Shown: positions 1 to 10,248, counted from the stretch's first letter. The stretch: DNA of 64,000 nucleotides from Fusarium oxysporum f. sp. lycopersici 4287 (GCF_000149955.1 NC_030991.1:2663571-2727570); one strand, 5' to 3'. Notes: generated by a model from the sequence alone, not told the origin. Translations and numbers: made by a program.

Positions 1-319
1 CAACTACATGGGCGTGCCTAGTCATCAGATCACACACACCTCATTCCCATAATAATCATGAAGATTAGGTTTCGTTTTGATGGCATCAAAGGGTTCATGC
101 ACAGACGAGGCGGGCCAAGACCATACCTCCTCCTACAAATGAGCCTAGATGCTTGAGCATACCAGCCCACTTTGAGGGACTTCCCAGATGATAAATTGTT
201 TGACAGCGGGCCGCTTCAAATCAACAGATGAACTGTCAAGGCACTCTGACCCATGCGAAGATGAATCCTTCATGTACCGTGTCTAAACAGGCTAGTCTGA
301 TGTCAATTGAGCTAGGATC

Positions 320-470
320 TGTTGAACAGGTGCTAGGATGTCACCTGCAAACAGGAATACCTTAAGATTACAAATCGCAATAGTAGAACTTTAAAGGGGA
401 AGATTTTGACACAAAACAACATAAATACACAAATCTGAATCAATAGACCGAATACACGTAATGTTTGACA
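320..470 (+). repeat. Solo copia LTR with 5-bp target duplication
   Basis: About 150 bp beginning TGTTGAACAGGTGCT and ending AATGTTTGACA. It is a diverged match to the reverse complement of the LTRs at 9140-9289 and 15515-15664. It is flanked on both sides by GGATC (315-319 and 471-475), the 5-bp duplication expected for a copia insertion. No internal retroelement sequence is present, so this is a solo LTR left by LTR-LTR recombination. Confidence 0.85.
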
Positions 471-570
471 GGATCCTTCATTTTTACCATCACACTCAGC
501 CATTCCAGTTGTACTCTTATTTCGGCCTTATTAGAAGGCATTGGTGTTTTGTTAGGCTTGTTAAGGCTTC

Positions 571-2316
571 TAACGTATCTCACCACCCCGCCCACCCCCC
601 ACCGCCCGATTGGTGATAGTCTCAACACCAACAGATAGCATCTATGACGCGGATATCTCACGGTTGCAATTCTTATTCAATTAATTCCAAGTTTTTAAAA
701 TGACTTTAAATATACCTGATCGTGAAATGAGGATTTTTCGAGCCATTTCTAACGCCCGTGAGACGAGTATTCGCGCTGCATCATAGCTGGAGACCGTTCC
801 TCGCTCGACATTGAGGGATCGGATCAACGGTGCTTAATCGACACAAATAGCACATGAAAAGTTCCTCTCTCTGACTCCTTTACAGGAAAAGGAACTCGTT
901 GACCTTATTTTACTGCGTGAGAAGGCGTTCCAGCCTCTTCTGAAGTCAGAGATACACTCATACGCACAGCATCTTGCTGAACTCAACGGTCTTGGACCGC
1001 ACCTCGGCAAGAACTGGGTCAACCGTTTCTTCAGGCGTCATACGAGTGTTATTTTGAAGCCATCACGACTTTTTTCTACTGCAAGAAGGAAGACAGTGAC
1101 AGAGGAGGGACTCAGGGAGTATTATCGTGGTCTTCTGGCCATTTGCAAAGAGTTATCCATAGGCTCAGACCGCATGTATAATCTCGACGAAACTGGAGTC
1201 CAAGAAGGGGAGTCTTTGGCCGGGGCTGTTGCCGGAACGGTCCTGACGACTTCATCAGAGAAGATACAGTCTGACGCCTCGGCTTGGATCTCAATCCTCG
1301 AGACTATATCTGCTACAGGTCAGCGACTAACCCCGTGTATTGTATATACAGGAAAAACATCACAGGGCCAGAATCTTGGCGATTTTATTCCTGATTGGAA
1401 ATACACATGCAGTAAGAAGGGCTGGAGCAATACGGAAATTATGTTACGGTGGTTTTATGATGTTTTTCTCCCTGGGACGACGCCAAAAGACCCGTCACAA
1501 TGGAGACTTCTCGTCCTGGACCAACATAAGACTCATATCTCTGTGGAATTCATGAAGAAGGCATATATGAACAAGGTCTGGCTCAGTTGGCTGCCTTCGC
1601 ATTCTTCTCATATCACTCAACCTCTCGATGTGGGCATTTTCGCAGCTCTGAAGAGGTATTATCGAGCTGAGACGGCCGGGATGCATACGTACGAGGCGAC
1701 ATCCTCTCGGCAGAAACATATCTTCGCAACTGCATATAAAATAGCTTCCAATAAAGCGTTCAGTCAAGACAATATCCGGAATGCATTTAAAGCATCTGGA
1801 ATTTATCCTGTCGACGTTGAGAAGGCAGTGTTAAAGTTGAAGCCCAAAGAGCGTCGATCCGTGATTTCAAACCCCCTTATAACACCACCAATCCAAGCTC
1901 TACAGGGCGATGATATCTTCGCGACGCCTTCATATAGTCATGATATTGAAAAACTGCTTTTAAAGGTGAATTGGGCGTCAGAAAACGTGCAAAGGGACAT
2001 CAGATTAATCCTCAGGAAGGCAGGCAAGTCCCTCGATCAAAAGATAGCCGAAAACTGCACCAAAGACGAGGCAATCGTGATCATAAGAGCTCGAGAAGTT
2101 GATCAGAGGCCACCCGGCCGCTCGCAGGTCAATTTTGACCCTAATCAGGCTTTTCCTGATATACCACAATTGATCTCAGCCCGTGATCGGGCTGAAAGGA
2201 ATACCTGGAAGTTAAATAATAAACCAGCTGCAGAAATACGTCCGAAAAAGCGGAAAAAACAGACTACTGAGTAGGTATTTTTTAAACGGTATCCAAAAAA
2301 GAATTAAATTTAAAGC
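571..2316 (+). mobile_element. Pogo/Fot-like element 1, 3' end missing
   Basis: A TAACGT terminus followed by two C-rich boxes of the CCACC...GCCC type lies at 571-608, about 90 bp before the transposase frame. This resembles the ends of the other pogo-like elements here and is probably its 5' terminal repeat. No matching 3' repeat follows the transposase. Instead the 5' end of element 2 begins at 2319. The element is therefore truncated or joined to its neighbour. The 5' boundary is tentative. Confidence 0.45.
700..2274 (+). pseudogene. Pogo/Fot-like DDE transposase, two nonsense codons
   Basis: An ATG at 700 opens a 525-codon frame that ends at 2274. It is broken by TAG at 784-786 and TAA at 835-837 and is otherwise colinear. 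The N-terminal third resembles the psq plus CENP-B type helix-turn-helix pair; the remainder is a DDE_1 catalytic domain. Visible acidic motifs are NLDETG, LLVLDQHKTH and the HITQPLDVG segment, giving the DDD signature of pogo-type enzymes. The C-terminus is lysine/arginine rich (RPKKRKKQ), a possible nuclear signal. Both stops are explained by single C to T changes (CAG to TAG, CAA to TAA), typical of RIP. The stretch from 1054 could still encode 406 residues, but it lacks the DNA-binding part. Confidence 0.85.
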
Positions 2317-2318
2317 TA

Positions 2319-4165
2319 ACGTGTTTGATAAGCATGCGCCGCAGACAAGTATGCGCCGCACTTTTCCCTCTTACATCATACATTTTACCTGATCAATTAG
2401 TTTTCAACCATTTATCATGTCACAATCTTCAATTGAAGCTAAAACCCTTCTTGCTCTTCAGGCCCTTCAGAATAATCCAAAATTAAGTGTCCGACGCGCT
2501 GCAAAGATGTATGAGATTGATGAGCGCCGCCTACGTCGCCGCCAGCAAGGCATTCAATCACGACGCGATTGGATTCCAAAGTCACGGAAACTATCTGATC
2601 TGGAAGAGCAGATAATAGTCCAATTCATTCTTGATCTAGATTCGCGAGGATTTCCCTCGCGATTACGTTTTGTGGAAGAAATGGCTAATTCTCTGCTTGC
2701 TGACCGCGATGCGTCACCTGTCGGCAAGCGCTGGGCTCATAACTTTGTAAAGCGACAACCAGAGCTCAAGACGCGTTTATTTCGGAAATATGACTACCAG
2801 AGAGCTAAATGCGAAGATCCATCGATTATTCGTAGCTAGTTTAGGCTCGTACAGGACACAATCGCAAAGTATGGTATCCGATCAGATGATATCTGGAACT
2901 TTGATGAGACTGGCTTTATGATGGGCATTATTATGGCCGGAATGGTCGTCACCGGTTCAGAAAGGCAAGGCAGACCAAAATCAGCGCAGCCTGGAAACCG
3001 GGAATGGATTACTGTAATCCAGCCGATTAATGCAGAAGGTCAATCGATCGCACCGTTTATCATTGGTGCAGGCCAATATCACCTTACGAATTGGTACCGA
3101 GAATGCGACCTCCCGGGCGATTGGGTTATCGCAACGAGCCAAAATGGATGGACAAATAACCAGCTAGGCCTTGAGTGGCTAAAGCACTTTGACCGATGTA
3201 CAGCCAATCTATCAGTTGGTTCCTATCGTCTTCTGATCCTTGATGGTCACGAAAGTCACCACTCGACCGACTTTGAGATATATTGTGAGGAGCATAATAT
3301 TATTACGCTTTGTATGCCGCCTCATTCATCTCATCTACTTCAGCCTCTTGACATCGGGTGCTTTGGGCCGCTGAAAAAGGCATATGGTCGAGAAATTGAG
3401 CATCTAATCAGAAGCTCTATAACTCACATTTCGAAGACCGAGTTCTTCCCGGCCTTTTATGCCGCTTTTCAGGCTACTATGACCGAGAAGAATATTAAGG
3501 GAGGTTTTAAGGGAGCTGGCCTTGTCCCTTTTGATCCAGAAAGTGTAGTCTCAAAGCTTCATGTGCAGCTACGGACTCCAACACCTGCTGAGGAGGAAGC
3601 AGGCCAGGCACAACCTTGGACTTCAAAGACCCCGAAGACAATTATTGAGGCTGAATTGCAGTCTGAATACCTTGAAAGACGAGTTAGAAGGCATCAAAGC
3701 AGCTCTCCAGAGTCAATTTTAGAAGCACTAAAGTCTCTTTCAAAAGGAACGAAGGCAGTTATGCATGAGATGGTTTTAATGAGGGCTGAGATTCAAGATC
3801 TTCGACAGGCGAATGAGATACTTAGCCGACGGCGCAGAGAAAAAAGAACCCGCCTACAGAATAGAGGGAAGATGGCAGTAGAGGAAGGTCGGGATTTAAC
3901 TGATCAGATAGATATAGATATGCAGGTAGTGGCCGAATTGTCGAAAAGTGGTGGTCAGGGAAGGTCGATGCGACCGGGGGTTCGGCGCTGTGGGAGATGC
4001 GGCAAGGCCGGGCATAATGCAAGGACCTGTCAAGAGGGTATTGAGGCCTCTGCAGAAGAGTATAGCAATTAGAATTAAACGATTAGATACTTTATTGTGT
4101 TTTTATTGAGATTTTTATTTTTAAGATGAAGACTTTTGTAACACTCGCTTATCTGTAACACCCTG
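2319..4165 (+). mobile_element. Pogo-like element 2 with mismatched ends
   Basis: The left end follows TA at 2317-2318 and starts ACGTGTTTGATAAG, with boxes CATGCGCCGCA and TATGCGCCGCA spaced 17 bp apart. The right side, after the transposase, carries GTAACACTCGCTTATC (about 4138) followed by a partial second copy and then unrelated sequence. That right motif belongs to the family of the lone end at 9099, not to the left end. The right end is truncated near 4165, so the boundary is approximate. Confidence 0.5.
2417..4072 (+). pseudogene. Pogo-like transposase with C-terminal zinc knuckle, one nonsense codon
   Basis: A 551-residue frame is interrupted only by TAG at 2837-2839. Homology across the stop (FRLVQDTIAKYG follows) suggests TGG to TAG, a G to A change in a CpA context on the opposite strand, consistent with RIP. 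The N-terminus has a psq-like helix-turn-helix (SVRRAAKMYEIDERRLRRR) followed by a CENP-B-type domain. The DDE_1 catalytic core shows NFDETGF, LLILDGHESHHS and LLQPLDIGCFG. Residues near the end form a CCHC knuckle, CGRCGKAGHNARTC, preceded by a probable coiled coil. C-terminal CCHC knuckles are found on some fungal pogo-like transposases and may add nucleic-acid binding. It is not translatable as one chain unless read through. Confidence 0.85.
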
Positions 4166-4258
4166 TCGCAGGCCGGGCATGGTCTCAATGATCCTCAGGA
4201 ACAACAGCCCTTAGTAATCAAGCTGGGTGATTTAAAGTAAAACCTGTGGGATGGAATA

Positions 4259-5125
4259 ACGTACATGATAAGCGAGTGTCTCAGACAAGCGAGTGTCTCA
4301 CTATACTGTGTTACCTAAATACAGCTTACCCTACAGCACTTTTTTAGCTAAAATAAAATAATAGAAAATATTAAAAGTTATAGTTTTAAGTAGTACAGCT
4401 TTTAAAACTAAAATATTATTTTTTAGATTTTCTTTAGCATTATATTATCTAAAAAACCTGTTAAAATACAGTATAAATAGATTTTCTTTAATAACTCTAC
4501 GAATAATTTAGCTATAATTCTTTTATGAAGTAACGTGTTTGATAAGTGAGTGGGTCAGACAAGTAAGTGAGTCACTGCACTGTATAGTATTAAAAAACCT
4601 ACCCTATAGTATTTTTTTATTCTAAATAAAATAGATAAAAATTTAAAAAAAATATTTTTAAGAATAGTATAGTTAACCTTATTATAAAATATTTTTTTAA
4701 GACTTTTAGCTATTTTATTTTATATAGTAAAGCTTAATTATACAGTATAAAATACAGTATAAATAGGTTTTAAGGTTTATAGCTATATAGAATTTTTCTA
4801 AAAGTCTTAAAAAATTTATATAATATATTTTAAGACTTATATATAGGCTACTAAAATTACAGCCAATTTAGGCTTAGTTTGAATTTTTAAAGAATTTTTT
4901 AAACCCCGGATTTAAGGTGGAAATAAGATTGACTCACTCACTTGGATGACCCACTCACTTATCAAACACGTTATATAGCTTTCTTATACAGTTAAAAATA
5001 AGTTACAAAGCTTTTAGCTTTTTGGGCGTAGCCTGAATTCTATATAAGCTTTTAAAAGCCAGCTTTTTAGGTGTAAAGTGAGGTGAGACACTCGCTTGTC
5101 TGAGACACTCGCTCATCATGTACGT
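4259..5125. mobile_element. Outer pogo-type MITE (867 bp), host of a nested MITE
   Basis: Terminal inverted repeats of about 44 bp flanked by TA (4257-4258, 5126-5127). Each end reads ACGTACATGATAAG (with one variation at the right), then two identical boxes CGAGTGTCTCA spaced 17 bp. The interior is extremely AT-rich and non-coding. A second MITE sits inside at 4533-4971. Subtracting that insert leaves about 430 bp, so the two elements were originally of similar size. Confidence 0.85.
4533..4971. mobile_element. Inner pogo-type MITE (439 bp)
   Basis: Flanked by TA (4531-4532, 4972-4973). The ends read ACGTGTTTGATAAG plus boxes TGAGTGGGTCA and TAAGTGAGTCA at 17-bp period; the right end is the inverted counterpart. 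Just inside the left end, the run CTGCACTGTATAGTATT and an AAACCTACCCTATAG segment resemble the corresponding inner sequence of the outer MITE (CTATACTGTGTTACC, CAGCTTACCCTACAG). The two MITEs are therefore relatives with different terminal boxes. Non-coding, AT-rich. Confidence 0.85.
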
Positions 5126-5127
5126 TA

Positions 5128-5927
5128 CCCCACACAGAAGATAGAACCAATCAACTCACTACTGCTGCTCATTCTGAATGACCCGACCTTCAATCCATTT
5201 TAAGCACATCCAGTGCGACAATTAGTCTCGTAGCTACTTGCGAAGGATGGTCCCCCACCGAGATTCCTCACAGAGGCAAGTGACTGGGATGTTGCGCTTG
5301 ATATGAATTATACCTTATGAACTCTCATCTGAAATTGATCGAAGGTTAGCATTCGAACGGGTTTCCGAGGCTCTAGGTTATGATATGATGGACACCACCA
5401 TTACTTACCATTCGTAGCGTTAGCATCACGCCACAACGGGACGCAACATGATGTGACGAGTCACTCCCATTCAGCCATTTTAGACGCCACAGATGTTTAT
5501 GTGAGTAAATCCTATTGATCCAATTCGCTGAATACCCGGGTTGAACAATTTAACACGATTTGCTCTTATGACTGACATATGACAGCTCTGAATGCGATGA
5601 AAAAGGCAGCATCTACACGACAAGGATCAGGTGCGTATCTTCTGGCGGGGATTAACAAACTTCGGGCAGATTCAATTGAGTTTGAGGGCGCCACCTTTAT
5701 CGCATGACCAATGAAGACATGTCGAGACAGCCCCGCAGCGTCGTTCATTTGGCTACTATGACGATACGCGTTCTCTGATTTCAAAATGCACATCAGACAA
5801 TATGGATATATTTTCACGTCGTCCCTTCAGTCGCTTCGAGCGCTCTTGGGTCATTAAACCTGACTTATTCATTAAACAACCATCTTCTCTGCTTAAATAC
5901 CTGATATCTACTTGAAAGTTCTTCATC
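5128..5927. other. Intergenic, no gene seen
   Basis: Base composition returns to normal right after the outer MITE. Short frames here (for example 5566-5817 minus) have no recognisable domain, start context or splice logic. No repeat structure stood out. Confidence 0.5.
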
Positions 5928-6533
5928 ATGTCGAACAGTTCCGAACTCCTCTACCATGTCATCCTAACAGTCATCGACTTCCATCTAGACTCTTCGGGGG
6001 CCAAACGATCCATCTACATTCTCGGCACACGTACGACACTCGACTCCGCCAAAGACTCGGCTTTCAGGGTCCTCCATACGCTGAGATACGAACCGGAGGA
6101 CTTCATCGAGTACGCCGTACATTCAAGTCACACTAAAGACTGGGCTTATGGCAATGGAGTTCTGGTCTACGCTAAGGCCCCTGCAGGTCAGGTATTCCAG
6201 ATCTCTATCCAGGCTACACCCAACACTGAACAGCTTCTGGGAGACAGCGATGGATCTATCATGTTACCCCAAGGAATACCTTCGCTTTACTACGTGACGC
6301 AGACCGTCATCGACTACAATAAAGATCGAACTGGCTGCGTGCAGGAGATGCAAATAGAGGGGACTTTTGTTCACCGGGCTGATGCAAACAATGCAGCGCG
6401 TAAGCTGCTTGATCCTCTTGAATTATGCAGAGTACGACACGGCGTGTACAAGATGAAAGGGGAATGGCCATATGGGGATGAACGTGGTTGCTCCATGCAG
6501 TCGCAGAGACTGGCGGAGAACACGGACTGTTGA
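5928..6533 (+). CDS. Hypothetical protein with internally duplicated domain
   Basis: A single-exon frame of 201 residues beginning MSNSSELLYHVILTVIDF. I do not recognise the family. Residues about 8-50 (LYHVILTVIDFHLDSSG ... DSAKDSAFRVL) and about 119-162 (LYYVTQTVIDYNKDRTG ... DANNAARKLL) align as two diverged copies, each ending in an alanine-rich helix. The second unit looks shortened: the first is followed by a YGNGVLVYAKAPAG segment, while the second ends soon after HGVYKMKGEWPYG. No signal peptide or membrane segment is seen. It stands alone between the pogo cluster and a secreted-protein gene, and its coding frame is intact, unlike most neighbours. Small cytosolic proteins with this look are common among lineage-specific fungal genes, but no function can be assigned. 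Confidence 0.65.
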   Translation: MSNSSELLYHVILTVIDFHLDSSGAKRSIYILGTRTTLDSAKDSAFRVLHTLRYEPEDFIEYAVHSSHTKDWAYGNGVLVYAKAPAGQVFQISIQATPNTEQLLGDSDGSIMLPQGIPSLYYVTQTVIDYNKDRTGCVQEMQIEGTFVHRADANNAARKLLDPLELCRVRHGVYKMKGEWPYGDERGCSMQSQRLAENTDC

Positions 6534-7032
6534 AAGTAAAAGACTGTTGTTGAATACACATTACAAATACGAGAAGGTTGGTCTAAACGGACTCTTTTGG
6601 TGATTATGGAGTTGGTTTTAACCGATGGGGAATGTACATCTTCTTTTCCTGGAGGCTTGCAAATTTTGGTTGAGGAATTTGTATCATTAGTTGTTTGAGG
6701 CTTGCCAACTTGGGGATTCAACTTATTAGCATCTTTTTTTTTACTCAGATACTAGGCTATTAATGGGTATATCTTTCACTGCATATACTAGACATTACAA
6801 TCCAGGGCATTGTTATGTGATAAAGCAAAAGTAAAGATACATTAAAGAACGAGCCTATGTACAAAGAGCTGGCACTATGTCCACATTGTCGCCAGCAAAG
6901 GAGTGATATCAAGATGCACTAATCAGCGCCCTCGTATACCGCAATGAGTAAGCACTAAGAGTTGGGTAAAGAACAGAATCAACAAAAGAAGTAGAAAACG
7001 ACGTTTCCCAACGACGCGGCAATGCAGCCCAA

Positions 7033-7319
7033 TCAAAAATGGAAGCCAGGGGGCACACAATACGGCGAGCCGTTCTGCTTGTTAAACAGGCAACCCGTCT
7101 TCGGGGGACAGACACCGGCGAACTAGAGACCGGATAAGCTTTTCCTGTCATCCGCCGCCATGGAACGGAGATACTTACTACCCAGGTGCGGTCGACATTG
7201 CAGACCTGCCAGCCCTTGAGGTCTGGCGTGCACGAGTAGGTTCCAGGCGTACAGCCTTTAGGAGCTGGGGTAGCAGCTGTGATGGCAGCCATAGTGGTGA
7301 GAAGAGGGATAACCTTCAT
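7033..7319 (-). CDS. Small secreted cysteine-rich protein (76 aa, two exons)
   Basis: Exon 1 is 7179-7319 and exon 2 is 7033-7122, joined across a 56-bp GTAAGT...CTAG intron. The product is 76 residues. It starts with a signal peptide (MKVIPLLTTMAAITAATPA) and has a mature part of about 57 residues with six cysteines: KGCTPGTYSC, WQVCNV, GVCPPKTGCLF and PYCVPPG. Six cysteines allow three disulfides. Secretion, small size and even cysteine number fit an apoplastic effector or defence-type protein; this is inference. Reading through the intron instead gives a long arginine-rich tail that makes no sense, which supports the splice. A TATAAAA box lies about 100 bp upstream. The gene sits in a transposon-rich block, a common setting for fungal effectors. 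Confidence 0.75.
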
Positions 7320-7420
7320 GATGACAATGGTGTTGATGTGTGATGATTGATTGAATCTTATGATAGCGAGCGGATGCTATTGATAATGATCAAGTCAGCG
7401 CATGGCTGCTTGAGATGGCA

Positions 7421-7427
7421 TTTTATA
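7421..7427 (-). promoter_or_regulatory. TATA-box for the secreted cysteine-rich gene
   Basis: TATAAAA on the minus strand, about 100 bp upstream of the start codon at 7319. Position and sequence fit a core promoter; no transcript data are available. Confidence 0.4.
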
Positions 7428-7987
7428 CTTGACTGGAGTGCTTCCAATCTCCAGATCTCGTACTACAACTGCATTGCCTCCTCTAACTTATATTTAGAAT
7501 AGAGGTCAGTTTGGGTCATTGTGCAGGCCATTACGAACTAACTCGTCGCATGTGAAGTGATCCACTTATGCGCCAAAGATAAGCTTACACCGGCGTCGTT
7601 AGATTGATTGGGCCATTTGACTATTGGAAGACCGGAATATAATGTTCCGATACGAGAAGCTCAAGGTGACCGTGCAATGGTGCATCAGTCAGATCAGGGA
7701 CCTCGGTTAGTACTACAACCGCATATAACCGCCAGTGAAGGCATTCTTAAAATACCTTTCTAACCCCATTAACAAGCACGGAACGAACTATGATCTGATT
7801 TTATCGTGGCTTCGTGCAGATAATCGTATTACAACTGTCATAACACCTCGCTTATCGTGTAACCCTCCCTTGCTACTCTGACAGCCACCAATATCAGACG
7901 CCAGAACACAATCAGAACACCGCAAACTCTAATCACGCCGCAAGTCATAAACTCATCTCTTGAACTTTATAAGACACGGCACATTTT
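7428..7987. other. Intergenic, no gene seen
   Basis: Probable divergent promoter space between the secreted protein gene (minus) and the dehydrogenase-like gene (plus). No convincing coding or repeat signal. Confidence 0.45.
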
Positions 7988-9068
7988 ATGCACGATGGGA
8001 GATCAATCCCTCGAGTTATTTAACCGCACACAAAGGGCTCAGCATCTCAAGTAGCGATTGTAGGTGTCGGAGAAGTCGGCAGTGCCGTCGCTTATAACCT
8101 TGCACTGAATTCTATCGCCAGCGAGTCGCTTCTCGTTGATCTCGATCTCAATCTGAGAAATGCTCAGATCGAAGACCTCTCCGATGTCATCTACAGTACT
8201 AACAACAGTACACGTGTACGCCCAGCCACGTATCGTGAGGCCGCTCAGAGCGACCTCGTGGTCATAACCGCTGCATCTAAACACACGTTAGGTAAGCGTC
8301 CAAGTACTTGCTTTTGCTACAGGCTTATGGTTCTTTCAAGGTAAGGCAACGGTTGACTATATGTCTCGGAACACTTCGATGATACGTGAGGTGATGGAGG
8401 CGATGAAACCTTTCCGACCTGACACGGTTTTGCTGGTTGTGGTAAATCCTGCTGACTTGCTATCATCCATCGCCAAAGACATGTCGGGACTTCCTCCGTC
8501 TCAGGTCATCGGCACCGGTACTACTCTCGGCACTTACAGACTTCGTGGGATGATTGCATCTCGTACCTTGGTGAGTACCCGCGACTCTATCAGACATCTC
8601 AATCTCTCTAATACAGCACCATTATAGGTATCACCGTCTGCTGTAGATGCATTCGTCGTGGGTCGTCACGGGGACGACCAAGTAGTCACCTGGTCTTCAG
8701 CAAGCATTGGCGCGGTCCCTATTGCTGACGTACAAATGTTCAATGCTCTTGATCGCAATAGAATTGAACTAATCTGCAAGCATCGATTGCAAAGTATCAT
8801 ACGGGGTAAAGGCTCTGCGCCGTTTGAGATTGCTTCAGTCGCTGCTAATTTGTGCTGTTCTGTTATCTTAGACAAGCATGAGGTATACCCCGTTAGTCAC
8901 TTTCAAGAGCAGTATGAATGTTGTCTCATCATGCCTGCTGTTATTGGAAGAAAGGGAATTCTGAGTTCAGTTCCGTTATCTTTGGATGCTGGGGAAGAGG
9001 TTGCGGTAAAGGCGTTGGGAAAACTAGTGAAAGAAAGTGTTGAGTCGATCCAACGAGACTGGTGGTGA
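7988..9068 (+). pseudogene. L-lactate dehydrogenase family gene, probably decayed
   Basis: Exons 7988-8291, 8341-8570 and 8628-9068 join in frame (325 codons) across 49- and 57-bp introns. Visible family features are the Rossmann loop GVGEVGSAVAYNL, LLVDLD for the NAD ribose, NPADLL, GTGTTLGTYRLR with the substrate arginine, and the catalytic histidine in GRHGDD. Two defects are seen. The only in-frame ATG upstream (7988) is separated from the Rossmann fold by TAA at 8021-8023, which could be CAA before a C to T change. In the mobile loop, AASKHTLGKATVDYMSRN replaces the family pattern, so both the specificity glutamine and the carbonyl-polarising arginine appear to be threonine. Either the gene is dead, or the start lies in an exon I cannot see and the enzyme has changed chemistry. 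Malate dehydrogenase is excluded less firmly. Confidence 0.6.
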
Positions 9069-9098
9069 TGACGTTTCCTATTCACAGTGTTTTAAGTA

Positions 9099-9139
9099 AC
9101 GTACGTGATAAGCGAGTGTTACAAACAAGCGAGTGTTAC
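9099..9139 (+). repeat. Lone pogo-type terminal repeat
   Basis: After TA (9097-9098), ACGTACGTGATAAG is followed by CGAGTGTTACA, AACAAG and CGAGTGTTAC: two identical boxes at 17-bp period. It is cut off exactly where the copia LTR starts (9140). No partner end is found beyond the copia element's other side. Confidence 0.75.
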
Positions 9140-9289
9140 TGTCAAACATTACGTGTATTCGGTTCATTGATGTGAATTGGTGTATTCATCTTGTGTTCTG
9201 TTGAAATCTGCCCCTTGAAGGGTTCGCCATTTTGGCGCGTAATCTTAAGCATCCCTGCTTGCACGTGATACTCCAGCACTTGTTTAACA
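9140..9289 (-). repeat. Copia 3' LTR
   Basis: 150 bp with TG...CA ends, matching 15515-15664 with many substitutions. The polypurine tract lies directly inside at 9290-9300. Confidence 0.85.
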
Positions 9290-9376
9290 CACCCCCCCAG
9301 ATTGAACCTTGGGGCTCAGTCTGTATAGTCCGTTTGCTATCGTCAGGTTGGCCATCCGTCCATTCCCTTCATAGGC

Positions 9377-10033
9377 TCATCCTTCGTATAACTGTTCCTC
9401 TGCTCTGATGATGTCCTCCGCAGTAAGCTCCTTGAACCTTCTCTCCTGGATCCTGTCGTTGATATCCACTAGGCCAACCTGTGTGACGAACTTCTGGAAC
9501 TGCTGAACGGGCAGTGCCTTCGTAAGGCCATCTGCAATCATCTCAGTAGTGGGAGTATGCCGGACCGAAATCCGGTTAGCGAGTGCCTCCTGGCGCAGCC
9601 AGTGGTTATGGATATCGACGTGTCGAAGTTTAGTCTGCAGGAGAGCCACGTCGGCGTTGATCAGCCGAATAGTCTGCACGTTATCGCACTGAATGATGAT
9701 GCTTCTGTTGTCAAGGGTCACGCCGAGCTCGGTGATTAATCTGGAGATGAACATGGACTCCTTCGCAGCCTGCGCAAGTGCCAGCAACTCCGCCTCTGTT
9801 GTAGAGGTATTCACGGTGTCCTGCTTGTTGGCGCGCCATCCAATAGTCCCTCCAAATAGCTTCATCACGTAGGCTTGCGAGCTCTTCCGATCGATTGTGT
9901 TGTCGGCAAAGGAAGCGTCACTGTACACATCAAAAGTGTCTGTTCCGCCGAGTTGTAGTGCGAGTGCCCTGGTGTTTTGCAGATACCGGAATAGGTGGTC
10001 CAAGGCCTCATGATGATCGTCGCTCGGGTTCAT
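9377..10033 (-). pseudogene. Copia RNase H domain
   Basis: 218 residues of the C-terminal copia RNase H: FDVYSDASFADN, GTIGWRANKQDTVNTSTTEAE and HVDIHNHWLRQEA are the family landmarks. Upstream, the frame linking it to the reverse transcriptase is broken. There is a TAA just after RLIWLS (near 10246), a frame change near 10190, and a TGA (probably CGA to TGA) in VIT*PDIAFAVSRLC. It is therefore part of one degraded polyprotein rather than a gene of its own. Confidence 0.8.
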
Positions 10034-10248
10034 GTTGAATCGACAAAGTCGAGAAACGGCAAAGGCAATATCGGGTCAAGTGATTACTGCCAGGTAGAGC
10101 ACTGATCCGGTCTTGCGTTGATACTGCTGTATTGACACTGTTGATGCGCGCTCTTCGTTCGGAAGAAGTTCTTTCGTGGTCATTGGAGTGAGGGAAGGCT
10201 TTCCCCTTGAATCCTGAAATGACTAGTGATCTTATCCACGAATGACAA

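Noticed and set aside
440..661. Minus-strand 73-residue frame
   Set aside because: It overlaps the solo LTR and the probable pogo terminus; no protein features.
4320..5080. AT-rich tract as a centromere, origin or CRISPR-like array
   Set aside because: The direct and inverted repeats are fully explained by two nested MITE ends; a eukaryotic context rules out CRISPR.
5566..5817. Minus-strand 83-residue frame as a gene
   Set aside because: No domain, splice partner or start context.
8039..8284. Minus-strand frame over the dehydrogenase exon
   Set aside because: Shadow of the plus-strand Rossmann exon.
9557..9739. Plus-strand frame in the copia RNase H
   Set aside because: Antisense shadow of the retroelement.
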